In this document: positions 33,591 to 41,027 of the stretch, piece after piece
Layout: each line of letters starts with the position of its first letter
Position numbering within the stretch: position 1 is the first letter of the stretch
Assembly: GCA_964507025.1 (NCBI GenBank)
Contig: CAZDOK010000001.1
Coordinates: 248,001-312,000 of the forward strand
Origin: Amarobacter sp964507025
Lineage (GTDB): Bacteria; Chloroflexota; Dehalococcoidia; Tepidiformales; Tepidiformaceae
Direction: 5' to 3'
DNA length: 64,000 nucleotides
Program-made: the position numbers and the translations under genes
Notes under the pieces: model-generated
What the model was told of the DNA's origin: nothing
The model's input: only the letters and a program-made list of their open reading frames with translations
The model's database searches: none

Positions 33591-35089
33591 GCCGCGGCTT
33601 CTTTGGCGCCAAACTCCCGCTCGATCATCCCCACGAAGGCGGTAGCCAGGTCTGGATCGAACTGCGTGCCACGTCCGTTGAGGATCTCCTCGATCGCTCG
33701 TTCGAACGTGAGCCCCTTGCGGTACGGGCGGTCAGTGGTCATCGCGCTGTAGGCGTCGGCAAGGGTGAACAGGCGCGTCGGGAGCGCAATCTCGGTACTC
33801 TTCAGGTGTCCCGGGTACCCATTCCCGTCGAATCGCTCGTGGTGATGCCGCACCAGGTTCACCACTGTGTCGTAGTCAGTCACTGCGGCGGTAATGGCGG
33901 CCCCCATCACCGGGTGCTCCTCCATGCTCCGCCGTTCAGCCGCCGTCAGGGGGCCCGGCTTCCGGAGAATCTCGTCGGGTACCACGATCTTGCCCAGGTC
34001 GTGTATCGGCCCGCCGATGGCGACGGCGTTCAACTGCTCCTCGTCGAAGTCCAGTTCCAGCGCGAGCGTCATCGCCAGCTGCGTGGCATGGTCGCTGTGG
34101 AACCGGGTGTAACTGTCGCGCCGGTCGATGGCCTTCACGAGGTTGCGGAGCGCTTTCAGGTTCCCCACCTTCAGCAGCGACTCGGGCGACGCCGGGGCTC
34201 CCGGCACCGGAGCCACGGTCGGCGCGATCGCCTTATCCAAGTACATGTGGTCCTCGGCCTCGGCGATGAGGTCTCGGGGTGATTCGACGCCCCGGTACGC
34301 CGCCACTCCGCAGCTGATGCGCGTGGGCAGGGTGATGCGTGCGCCGTTCACCACCTCGATCTCGGCGACTGCCCGGCGGACTCGCTCCATGGCCTGCCGG
34401 GCCTGGGGAGCAGTCGCATCGGGGAAGACCACCACGAACTCGTCGCCACCAAAGCGCGCAAACTGGGCCGGCGGTTCGATAAAGCGGGCCAGTGCCGAAG
34501 TCACTCGCTTCAGGACCTGGTCCCCTTCCTCGTGGCCGACGAAGTCGTTCAGCAGCTTGAAGTTGTCGATATCGACGTAGGCCACGGCCAGCGGCCGGTT
34601 GTGACGCTGCGAGGCCGTGACCGCTTCAACGATGAACTCATCGATGTAGCGCCGGTTGGGGCTGCCGGTGAGTGCGTCGGTGTAGGCGAGCTTCCGATAT
34701 ACCGCCGCCTGTTCTGCTGCGATCTGCCGCTCGCGACTATCCACGGCCTTGTTCAGCAGGTGCCACAGGATCTCCGCATCGAATGGCTTGCCCAGGAAGT
34801 CGTCAGCGCCAGCCTTCATTGACCGCACGGCGACGTCGACATCGACGAAGCCGGTGATCGCCACGATGCCCGCCGCGGGCGAGAGTTCACGCGCCTTGGC
34901 GATCACATCCAGGCCGGACATGTCCGGGAGGCTGATGTCCGACGCAATGGCATCGAACGGTGCGCTCGCGATGGCCTGGATAGCGCTGGCGCCCGACCGC
35001 ACCACCGCTACCTCGCTGGTGTGCTGTCCCAGGACCAGCTGGATCAGGCGCCCCAGCGCAGGGTCGTCCTCAATTACCAGGACCCGCAT
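33587..35089 (-). CDS. Response regulator with REC, GGDEF and HD-GYP domains
   Basis: A 500-residue signalling protein. REC (1-120) has DDPALGRL, the phospho-acceptor Asp in SDISLPDMSG and Lys in FLGKPFDAE. GGDEF (about 155-285) has FARFGGDEFVVVFP, an intact active site for c-di-GMP synthesis. HD-GYP (about 320-500) has HDLGKIVVPDEIL, HHERFDGNGYPGHL and LADAYSAMTTDRPYR, the residues for c-di-GMP hydrolysis. Having both activities behind one receiver is notable. The ATG at 35089 leads directly into the receiver strand; a GTG further upstream is possible. No histidine kinase is adjacent. Confidence 0.9.
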   Translation of the reverse strand: MRVLVIEDDPALGRLIQLVLGQHTSEVAVVRSGASAIQAIASAPFDAIASDISLPDMSGLDVIAKARELSPAAGIVAITGFVDVDVAVRSMKAGADDFLGKPFDAEILWHLLNKAVDSRERQIAAEQAAVYRKLAYTDALTGSPNRRYIDEFIVEAVTASQRHNRPLAVAYVDIDNFKLLNDFVGHEEGDQVLKRVTSALARFIEPPAQFARFGGDEFVVVFPDATAPQARQAMERVRRAVAEIEVVNGARITLPTRISCGVAAYRGVESPRDLIAEAEDHMYLDKAIAPTVAPVPGAPASPESLLKVGNLKALRNLVKAIDRRDSYTRFHSDHATQLAMTLALELDFDEEQLNAVAIGGPIHDLGKIVVPDEILRKPGPLTAAERRSMEEHPVMGAAITAAVTDYDTVVNLVRHHHERFDGNGYPGHLKSTEIALPTRLFTLADAYSAMTTDRPYRKGLTFERAIEEILNGRGTQFDPDLATAFVGMIEREFGAKEAAA

Positions 35090-35189
35090 CGGGCCGCGCG
35101 CTCTATGCAGATGCAGGGGTTCCACGTCCTGATTGTCGGCGGCGGGTTCGCGATGTGAAGTACGTGCGCTGGCAATTCCTTCTTATCGC

Positions 35190-35858
35190 CTACTTCGCCG
35201 GCACCACCCAGATCCTTCGTGCAACCTGCGTCCCCATCACCACCGATCGTTCCTCGATCTGAGCCGTGATCGTTCCCCGGTAGGGCGCCACTGATTCCAG
35301 CCTCACCGTCTGTCCCGGCCGGATGCCTTCTTCATCGAAAAACTGGAGCAACTGCTCGTCTTCCTCGAACACGCGGTCAATCGTCGCCCGCTCTCCCTCC
35401 TTGATATCCGCGAGCGTGACCATCGATAGCTTGCGGTTTGGGCCGTGTCCGGGGATCGGGTAGCCGAACGGGCTCCGCTGCGGCCGCCCGAGCATCTCGT
35501 AGAGGTGCGGTTCCGTCACGTCCGAGATGCCATGTTCCAGCAGGTGCGCCTCTTCATAGGCGCGCCACCAGGGAACCTTCAGCACGTTGGTGATCAGGCA
35601 CTCCGCCAGCCGGTGGCGCCGTACCATTTGCTCGGCGCGGCGCAGCCCCTCCGGTGTCAGGTGGATGTTCTTCCGCGAATCGATGGCAACCAGGCCATCG
35701 CGCAGAAGCCGCTTCAGCATCCCGGCCACCGATGGCGGTGTGATGTCCAACCGGTCGGCAAGTCGCACGGCGATGACATCGAGTCCCTCGTCGTGGCTCA
35801 ACCGGTAGATCGCCGTCAGATAGTCGTCCGTCGCGACGTTTGAGACCTGCTTGGGCAT
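35190..35858 (-). CDS. DtxR/MntR-family metal-dependent regulator
   Basis: A 222-residue regulator: an N-terminal winged helix (DDYLTAIYRLSHDEGLDVIA, then LADRLDITPPSVAGMLKRL), a dimerisation domain with metal-type residues (EEAHLLEHGISD, EPHLYEMLGRPQ), and a C-terminal FeoA/SH3-like domain. Family members sense Fe2+ or Mn2+ and control metal uptake genes. The start at 35858 fits the winged helix; an ATG at 35897 is possible. A CCATCCC-N8-GGGATGG dyad (35894-35915) overlaps this upstream start. The diiron-type genes at 36333-38669 lie close by. Confidence 0.87.
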   Translation of the reverse strand: MPKQVSNVATDDYLTAIYRLSHDEGLDVIAVRLADRLDITPPSVAGMLKRLLRDGLVAIDSRKNIHLTPEGLRRAEQMVRRHRLAECLITNVLKVPWWRAYEEAHLLEHGISDVTEPHLYEMLGRPQRSPFGYPIPGHGPNRKLSMVTLADIKEGERATIDRVFEEDEQLLQFFDEEGIRPGQTVRLESVAPYRGTITAQIEERSVVMGTQVARRIWVVPAK

Positions 35859-35893
35859 GGCCCGCCGATCATCCCACGTCAGGGGCTCCGCGA

Positions 35894-35915
35894 CCATCCC
35901 GCGGATGTGGGATGG
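35894..35915. promoter_or_regulatory. Inverted repeat upstream of the DtxR-type gene
   Basis: CCATCCC (35894-35900) and GGGATGG (35909-35915) form a 7-bp dyad with an 8-base centre, just upstream of the regulator gene. It may be an autoregulatory operator; this is inference. Confidence 0.3.
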
Positions 35916-35943
35916 GGCGGGCCCGCGTAGAGATCGGCTGCGG

Positions 35944-36135
35944 TCAGGCGGCCTTTTTCCTCGCCAGCGTGTCTGCGCGGTGCAGCGGGATCACGCTCCC
36001 CGCCGTCCGCGGCCAGGGCTCCCCCAGGTAGGCGGCCACGCACGGCGGCACCGGATTCTTCGGGCCACAGCACGAAACGCAGCGCTGGGCCCGTGTGACT
36101 GCATCGAAGGGACAGGCTTCATCGACAGCGGACAT
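35944..36135 (-). CDS. Small Cys-rich protein (63 aa)
   Basis: A 63-residue protein with five cysteines (DEACPF, RCVSCCG, PPCVAAY) that could bind a metal or cluster. The expression signals are strong: GGGAGGT is six bases upstream of the ATG at 36135. It lies upstream of the DtxR-type gene on the same strand, so the two may be co-transcribed. The family is unknown; the cysteine spacing resembles small zinc or iron-sulfur proteins but no match can be claimed. Confidence 0.55.
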   Translation of the reverse strand: MSAVDEACPFDAVTRAQRCVSCCGPKNPVPPCVAAYLGEPWPRTAGSVIPLHRADTLARKKAA

Positions 36136-36216
36136 GGGGTGACCTCCCGGTTGCTACTGGAGGTATCGACCGATATCGCCCGGTGGATGAGGGGTGGCCG
36201 CCCAGCTTTACCCCGT

Positions 36217-36261
36217 GAATTAACTTCGTTAGGTCGCCGGAAACTTACCTGACGGTAATTC
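36217..36261. promoter_or_regulatory. Nested inverted repeat upstream of the R2-like operon
   Basis: Outer arms GAATTA (36217-36222) and TAATTC (36256-36261) enclose inner arms GTTAGGT (36228-36234) and ACCTGAC (36247-36253). The block is AT-richer than its surroundings, and the inner arms resemble TTAGG-type half-sites of DtxR/IdeR boxes, though the spacing is wider. It lies between the DtxR-side genes and the R2-like operon. Confidence 0.45.
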
Positions 36262-36290
36262 GCTCTTCCCAGCCAGATCGCATTCGACGT

Positions 36291-36296
36291 AGACTA
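36291..36296 (+). promoter_or_regulatory. -10 element of the R2-like operon
   Basis: TAGACT with TTCCCA 18 bases upstream would give a leader of about 30 bases that carries AGAAGGAG before the ATG at 36333. Confidence 0.4.
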
Positions 36297-36332
36297 TGGC
36301 GGCTATTGACGCTAGCAGAAGGAGTTCACCCC

Positions 36333-37376
36333 ATGGCCGCAAATGCCGCGACCGAGTCCGGCCTCGACCTCTCTTGGCTCAACCTCTACGACGACGCAGC
36401 CTCAGCCGTCCCCGGGAAGAAGGGGCTGACGCTCAAGGAAATTAACCTCGGACGCTATGCTGACGCAGCTCGCGGCGGTGGCGATATGACGTACCGCATG
36501 CGCGGCGCCGTTTCTCGCCCCGGAGCCCAGCGTTTTGGGCCTAACTACCAGTCGAAGTCCGATGTCTGGTCTGAAAACTGCATCATGCTCTACGAAGAGG
36601 CCACCCAGCGGCAGTGGTCCTCGGCGCGGGACATCCCGTGGGACACGCTTGAGGAACTCCCCGACGAGATGGAGCGGGCCATGTGCCAGCTCTGCACGAT
36701 GCTCACCGAAGTCGAGTTCATTGCCGGCGACGTGCCCGGCCAGTGGATGCCTTTCGTCAGCGCCCAGGACTTCGAAGCTGGCCTCTTCCTCATGTCCCAG
36801 ATCATGGATGAAGCACGCCATACCGACGTCTTCCGCAAGCGCGCACTCGCCAATGGTGGCGGTCTCCTGGCCCAGGGCGCCGGCCTCGGCCTCCGCACCC
36901 TCATCGAGGCCCGCGACTTCACCGAGATGTCGGTTCTCATGCACGTTCAGGCCGAAGGCTTCGTCCAGTCCATGTTCCGGATGGGCGAGCTCATTGGCCA
37001 GACCGAGGCAGACAAGCGGATTTTCCGCATGAGTGCCCAGGACGAGTCCCGTCACCTCGCCTTCGGCGTCATGCACCTCAAGTACGTGCTCGATACCGAA
37101 CCCGAGCGCCGCGAAGAAATCCACCATTACCTGGACAAGGCCGAAGGCGACGCCTCGGGTGGTGGCTCGGGCGATGTCACGTTCCCGCCCGTCTTCGAAT
37201 CGCTCTGCATCCTCCTTGGTGGCGGCGTCGACAAGTTCGACGAGGGCCTCCAGAAGTTCCTTCTCCTGCGCAAGCGCCAGATCAACGAATACGTTCACCG
37301 GCTCACCGTCGCCGGCCTTGGTGATCGCCGCCAGCGGCTTGGGCCACTGATGGCGCAGTTCCTCGACCCGGCCTAG
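36333..37376 (+). CDS. R2-like ferritin-superfamily protein with intact diiron ligands
   Basis: A 347-residue helical protein of the ribonucleotide-reductase-R2-like superfamily. Carboxylate and His ligands appear in order: Glu in LTEVEFIAGD, the ExxH pair in MDEARHTDVF, Glu in HVQAEGFVQSMF and the second ExxH in QDESRHLAFGV, enough for a Fe-Fe or Mn-Fe centre. The product is most likely an oxygen-activating oxidase or hydroxylase; the substrate is unknown. AGAAGGAG stands eight bases before the ATG. The following gene is a paralogue that has lost most ligands. Confidence 0.85.
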   Translation: MAANAATESGLDLSWLNLYDDAASAVPGKKGLTLKEINLGRYADAARGGGDMTYRMRGAVSRPGAQRFGPNYQSKSDVWSENCIMLYEEATQRQWSSARDIPWDTLEELPDEMERAMCQLCTMLTEVEFIAGDVPGQWMPFVSAQDFEAGLFLMSQIMDEARHTDVFRKRALANGGGLLAQGAGLGLRTLIEARDFTEMSVLMHVQAEGFVQSMFRMGELIGQTEADKRIFRMSAQDESRHLAFGVMHLKYVLDTEPERREEIHHYLDKAEGDASGGGSGDVTFPPVFESLCILLGGGVDKFDEGLQKFLLLRKRQINEYVHRLTVAGLGDRRQRLGPLMAQFLDPA

Positions 37377-37457
37377 GCCCGGCCGTCACCACACCGTCGC
37401 GCGCCCGGTCCGCACCGGGCGCGAGGTCATCACGCCTGCCACTATCGGAGTTTGCAC

Positions 37458-38669
37458 ATGTCCACAGGAGAAGCGCTCGCCCCGGCCGCCCAGGTCGAAA
37501 TCCCCCAGGAAGCCCGCGACAAGGCCCGCCAGCTCGGCTGGGACGAAGGGCTCATCGAACTCGCCCTCGCCAAGGGCCACAGCCTCCAGGTCATCTGGCA
37601 GGCCCTGCGCGCCGAGGTCGATGGTCAGCGGGCCAGGGAGTTCCTTCAGGGTGGCCAGGTGGCTGTCCCGCGGGACCTCTCCTGGATGAAGGTCCCCACC
37701 GAATGGGGCATCCGCGCCCGCGCCAGCGACCCCGAAATGGGTCTCGCCATCGGCGACCTCAATGTCGGCACCTACGGCGACATCCCCGATGTCTGGTACA
37801 ACCGCTCGGAGATCGCGCGTGGTTCCTATCCTGCAACGGTCGTGGAAGACATGGGATACACCATCTTTGACAAGGCGATCGTCTGGGCCGATTGCTGCGT
37901 CCCGCTCTACGAAGAGGCCATCCGCGATCGCTGGGTCTCCGCCACCGACCTCGACTGGGCCAGCCTGAAGCCGATCGACCCCGAGATGGAAAAGGCGGTC
38001 TGCCAGTTCCTGACCGAACAAAGCGAGCGCGCCTATTACACTGGCGCCCTCTGGTCGGGCTGGCTCCCGGAGATCAGCTACGGCTACCTGGAGCTCAAGC
38101 TCTTCCTTTCCACGGTTATCTACGACCTGGCACGCCACGCCGAGGCCTTCCGGAAGCGCGCCCTCGCCAACGGCGGCGGCCTTGGGCTGCAGGCACCGAC
38201 CGACTTCTCCCGCGCCGCCCAGGAAGCCCGGAGCTTCCCGGAACTCGCCATGATCCTCTTCGTCCAGGACAGCATGCTCCACACGCTGTTCAGCCAGGGC
38301 GACTCCTTCGCCCAGACGCCCCTGGAACGCGAGATGTACCGGCTGGTTGCGAAGGACCGCAAGCGGATGATGGACTACCACATCGAGCGCCTGAAGCACA
38401 TGCTCTTCAAGCTTCCGGAACGCCGCCAGGAACAGAACCTCTACCTCAACAAGGCCGAGTCGCGCATGGTCCGCGATTGGACCGACGCCGCTGTCAACGA
38501 GCCGCTCGCGATGATGCTCGGGGGCGGGCGCAGCCGCATGGCCGAGGGCCTTGCGAAGCTCCAGGAGCTTCGCAAGCTGCAGGTCACCAACTACCTTGCT
38601 GATCTCGAAAAGGCCACCTTCCAGCGGAAGAACCTCAACGGGCGCCTCAAGGAGCTCCTCGAGTCCTAG
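37458..38669 (+). CDS. R2-like paralogue lacking diiron ligands
   Basis: A 403-residue paralogue of the preceding protein; LYEEA, FRKRALANGGGL and the helix pattern align without gaps over 200 residues. The metal residues are changed: LTEVEF becomes LTEQSE, DEARH becomes DLARH, QAEGF becomes QDSML, and DESRH becomes DRKRM, so only one His remains. It should not hold a diiron site. By analogy with the two-subunit hydroxylases of multicomponent monooxygenases it may be a structural partner. An extra N-terminal helical part of about 60 residues is present. GGAG precedes the ATG. Confidence 0.82.
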   Translation: MSTGEALAPAAQVEIPQEARDKARQLGWDEGLIELALAKGHSLQVIWQALRAEVDGQRAREFLQGGQVAVPRDLSWMKVPTEWGIRARASDPEMGLAIGDLNVGTYGDIPDVWYNRSEIARGSYPATVVEDMGYTIFDKAIVWADCCVPLYEEAIRDRWVSATDLDWASLKPIDPEMEKAVCQFLTEQSERAYYTGALWSGWLPEISYGYLELKLFLSTVIYDLARHAEAFRKRALANGGGLGLQAPTDFSRAAQEARSFPELAMILFVQDSMLHTLFSQGDSFAQTPLEREMYRLVAKDRKRMMDYHIERLKHMLFKLPERRQEQNLYLNKAESRMVRDWTDAAVNEPLAMMLGGGRSRMAEGLAKLQELRKLQVTNYLADLEKATFQRKNLNGRLKELLES

Positions 38670-38690
38670 CACGCCCGATCGAGAACACAT

Positions 38691-38730
38691 GAAAGAAGGG
38701 GCTCCCGCTGTGGGGGCCCCTTCTTTCGTT
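38691..38730. terminator. Bidirectional intrinsic terminator
   Basis: GAAAGAAGGGGC (38691-38702) pairs perfectly with GCCCCTTCTTTC (38716-38727). The T-rich 3' arm serves the R2-like operon, and the matching T-rich arm on the other strand serves the small gene at 38748. Confidence 0.85.
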
Positions 38731-38747
38731 GACGGCTGCGGTGCTCA

Positions 38748-38963
38748 TCAGGCGATTCCCATCGCCGTCCTCAGCCGGGCGACGAGCCCCTGCGGCTGCC
38801 GAACTGCACCCTCAAGCCTCGCCAGCCTCCGGTATTCGCGGAGCGCCTGAGCCGCCTGGTACTTTCGCTGCAGCCATGCTGGCTCAGGCTGGCCGTGCGC
38901 GTACAGCCGCCCGTCGTACGTCACCGAAAGCCCATTCGTGATCTGCGTCAGTGCACGATACAT
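38748..38963 (-). CDS. Small hypothetical protein (71 aa)
   Basis: A 71-residue basic protein beginning MYRALTQITNGLSVTYDGRL, with a Trp-containing middle and an Arg/Leu/Ala-rich helical C-terminus (QAAQALREYRRLARLEG). GGAGGTGA lies six bases before the ATG at 38963 and decides this start over an upstream ATG at 38978. A terminator follows. No family is recognised. It may be the second gene behind a weaker frame at 38989-39156. Confidence 0.55.
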   Translation of the reverse strand: MYRALTQITNGLSVTYDGRLYAHGQPEPAWLQRKYQAAQALREYRRLARLEGAVRQPQGLVARLRTAMGIA

Positions 38964-38988
38964 CTCAGTCACCTCCATCGTGTGTCTC

Positions 38989-39138
38989 TCAGGCCGTCTG
39001 CTCACGGAGCTGTTCCGCGGTTGCAGTCCTGGGACCTGGTACTGGTTGATCGTTCCGTATTCGGAGCGACAAGCGGTGGAAAATCGACGGGTCCTTCACA
39101 GCATCCTCTCCGTATCGCTTGTTATTGGTCATCGCAGC
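38989..39138 (-). CDS. Doubtful small frame upstream of the 71-aa gene
   Basis: A frame that could start at an ATG at 39138 (MTNNKRYGEDAVKD) and ends 25 bases before the next start. There is no clear ribosome site, and its codons are less GC-rich at third positions than neighbouring genes. It is listed only because the stretch 38979-39360 otherwise has no gene; the region shows lower GC than its surroundings and no repeat was seen. Confidence 0.2.
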   Translation of the reverse strand, partial: AAMTNNKRYGEDAVKDPSIFHRLSLRIRNDQPVPGPRTATAEQLREQTA

Positions 39139-39360
39139 CATGCGGGGAGAGTGCGTCATGATCAGGTTCAACACTTCAGTAACACCTTTGCTTGCTGTGC
39201 CCCTACGCATAAGGGCGCGAGAATACTGCAGACAGCTACTCCCAGCATGTATGCGGAGCTGTACTCTATGGGCGAAAGTCGTGCGGATGGCTCGAAAGAG
39301 GGCATGCGTAACTTGCCCTACATGGGCTCAGTCACTTCATCCGTGGTCCATCTTCGAGAC

Positions 39361-39392
39361 AAGAAAAAAGCCGTACCGCTTGGCGGTACGGC
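39361..39392 (-). terminator. Perfect intrinsic terminator with U-tract
   Basis: On the minus strand GCCGTACCGC and GCGGTACGGC (10 bp, 3-base loop) are followed at once by TTTTTTCTT. This is the best intrinsic terminator of the window and fixes the direction of the unit. Confidence 0.92.
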
Positions 39393-39420
39393 ATCGATGC
39401 CGTTCTTCCAGTGAAGAACG

Positions 39421-39477
39421 CTAGCGAATCGATGCGTCTCCGCGTGCGGTCGCCGCGAACATCTTGCCGATCACCAT
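39421..39477 (-). CDS. 18-residue micro-protein frame
   Basis: ATG at 39477, stop TAG at 39421: MVIGKMFAATARGDASIR. GGAGGAA stands five bases upstream. The peptide is basic and only mildly hydrophobic at its start, so it does not look like a membrane toxin. The flanking promoter and terminator argue that this short frame or its RNA is a real unit. Translation is inferred from the ribosome site. Confidence 0.45.
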   Translation of the reverse strand: MVIGKMFAATARGDASIR

Positions 39478-39517
39478 GTCAATTCCTCCGGCGTTGCCGC
39501 TGTTGTTACTGGAAACG

Positions 39518-39546
39518 AACGTACCGGTCCAGAGGTTAACTGTCAA
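39518..39546 (-). promoter_or_regulatory. Strong promoter of the 39.4-kb unit
   Basis: TTGACA (39546-39541) is followed after exactly 17 bases by TACGTT (39523-39518) on the minus strand, a near-consensus housekeeping promoter. Confidence 0.75.
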
Positions 39547-39626
39547 CTGCAAGAATGCTCGCCGGCTGTGCGCAGTGTGAACGCATTCACAGAGGATTGG
39601 CACACACCGGCTCCCGCCCGGGCCGC

Positions 39627-39632
39627 TACACT
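39627..39632 (+). promoter_or_regulatory. Leaderless-type -10 element (sortase gene)
   Basis: TACACT ends six bases (TGCTCA) before the ATG at 39639. Confidence 0.55.
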
Positions 39633-39638
39633 TGCTCA

Positions 39639-40340
39639 ATGCGAACCTGGTTCAGCGCCGTGGTCGGGGGACTGGTGATTGCCCTGCTTGCGGCGACCTG
39701 GGTCGGTAGCCCGGCAATGCACGCGCAGGACAACCGCGACAACAGCCTCGGTGGCCAGCTGCGCTACATCGGCCGCGACCCCCTGACCGGCATGCCCGCC
39801 CGCATTGACGACAGGTTCATTGCCGAGACCGAGCGCGCCATCGAGCGATACGGGAAGGACCCCGGTCAGTCCGTTCCACCGCCACCACCGGGCCCGGTCG
39901 AGATCGCCAGCATCACGATCGAACGCCTTGGCATCTCTGCCGCTCCCGTGGGACGTTACGGGCTGGATGCCTACGGGCGCCTCGATGTGCCCCAGGACAC
40001 GAGCACCGTCGGTTGGAACCCGGCTTATAACGACCTGCCCGGCGAGGGCGGAGCCACATTCTTCGCGGCTCACTTCGAATATGCCGGCCGGCCCGGCGTG
40101 TTCAATCGCCTCTCAGCACTCCTGGCCGGTGATACTGTCGAGGTCACGCTTACCGACGGGACTCGTCACCGCTATCGGGTCACTTCCGCCATCGAATATG
40201 CTCTTGGCACCATCGACATGGGTGCGTTGCTCCACGGCCGCGAAGGCATCGAGAGCGTCACGCTGATGACTTGCAGTGGGCCCGCGAACGAAGGCGAGTA
40301 CGCCTTCCGGACGGTCGTGCTCGCGGAGCGGATCGACTGA
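39639..40340 (+). CDS. Sortase-family transpeptidase
   Basis: A 233-residue membrane-anchored protein. An N-terminal signal-anchor (SAVVGGLVIALLAATWVG) and a Pro-rich linker precede the sortase barrel. The catalytic residues are visible: His in TFFAAHFEYAG, Cys in SVTLMTCSG (the TLxTC motif) and Arg in YAFRTVVLAER. The small size and sequence fit class F- or E-like sortases. It would cut and join a C-terminal sorting motif on exported proteins; no such substrate is encoded in the window. The ATG has TACACT six bases upstream. Confidence 0.85.
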   Translation: MRTWFSAVVGGLVIALLAATWVGSPAMHAQDNRDNSLGGQLRYIGRDPLTGMPARIDDRFIAETERAIERYGKDPGQSVPPPPPGPVEIASITIERLGISAAPVGRYGLDAYGRLDVPQDTSTVGWNPAYNDLPGEGGATFFAAHFEYAGRPGVFNRLSALLAGDTVEVTLTDGTRHRYRVTSAIEYALGTIDMGALLHGREGIESVTLMTCSGPANEGEYAFRTVVLAERID

Positions 40341-40352
40341 TTCTCAGTCCGG

Positions 40353-40952
40353 TCAGGGGCCGAACGCCTTGTCGATGCCGTACGCCCGCTGCTCCCGCTC
40401 GAACTTCGAGACGTCATGGCCGAGCACAAGCAGGTCGTGCTTCTGGCCAGCCCGGTCCTTCACCTGGTCCCGGAGGATGGCCTCGGGCCTGAATCCAAGG
40501 CCTTCAAACACGGCGATGGCCCCCTTCTGGTCCATGGTCATCTGGGCAACCATCTTCTCGATGCCCAGTCCGACCGCGTTCGCGAAAGCCTCCTGAGTCA
40601 GCACACGGCCGAGGCCCAGCCCACGGGCAGTCTCTGCCACTACGACCCGCAGCTCGGCGACATGGGCGGTCCAGCGCAGGTGATTCCGGTGGATCGTCGC
40701 ATAGCCAATGACGGTGCCGCCTGACAGGGCAAGGATGGTGAACACCTCATCCCGCGCGATTTCGCCGATCCACTCGTCGACCGCGGAGTCCTGCGTGATG
40801 TCGCGGCGAAGGAACAACAGGTCGTGCTCCGGGAGCTTGCGCGCGAAGTCGAGCACGGCCTGCCGGTCCGCCGCAGTCATCGGCCTGAGGATCACTTCCC
40901 GTCCATCGATCACGCGGGTGTCGGGGTAGGTGCGCGGAGGTTCGATTGCCAT
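40353..40952 (-). CDS. GNAT-family N-acetyltransferase
   Basis: A 199-residue single GNAT domain. The acetyl-CoA site is in VAELRVVVAETARGLGLGRV, with QEAFANAVGLGIEKM following and FEGLGFRPEAILRDQV near the end, the usual beta-bulge and C-terminal strand. The substrate is unknown. GGAGCG precedes the ATG. It converges on the sortase gene and lies 75 bases downstream of the Nudix gene on the same strand. Confidence 0.85.
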   Translation of the reverse strand: MAIEPPRTYPDTRVIDGREVILRPMTAADRQAVLDFARKLPEHDLLFLRRDITQDSAVDEWIGEIARDEVFTILALSGGTVIGYATIHRNHLRWTAHVAELRVVVAETARGLGLGRVLTQEAFANAVGLGIEKMVAQMTMDQKGAIAVFEGLGFRPEAILRDQVKDRAGQKHDLLVLGHDVSKFEREQRAYGIDKAFGP

Positions 40953-41027
40953 GGGACGCTCCACAAGCCCGCACGGGACTGTCGCGTCGACGATAGCTCG
41001 CCCCGCGCGGCCCCACAAGCGCGCCTG

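Larger units (their letters stand above)
39361..39510 (-). ncRNA. Compact structured transcription unit (putative small RNA / small mRNA)
   Basis: From a strong promoter (39518-39546) to an intrinsic terminator (39361-39392) the transcript would be about 150 bases. It holds an 18-codon frame with a strong ribosome site, then a perfect 8-bp hairpin (CGTTCTTC-ACTG-GAAGAACG on the minus strand, 39401-39420), then the palindrome GCATCGATGC (39391-39400) leading into the terminator stem. No known RNA family is recognised. Confidence 0.55.

Noticed and set aside
37386..38690. A 434-codon frame antisense to the R2-like paralogue
   Set aside because: It mirrors a real gene in a GC-rich genome, has no ribosome site or family motif, and would overlap the gene fully.
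38938..39414. A 158-codon plus-strand frame in the gene-poor stretch
   Set aside because: Mixed codon use, no ribosome site, and it runs across the minus-strand terminator and small gene signals.
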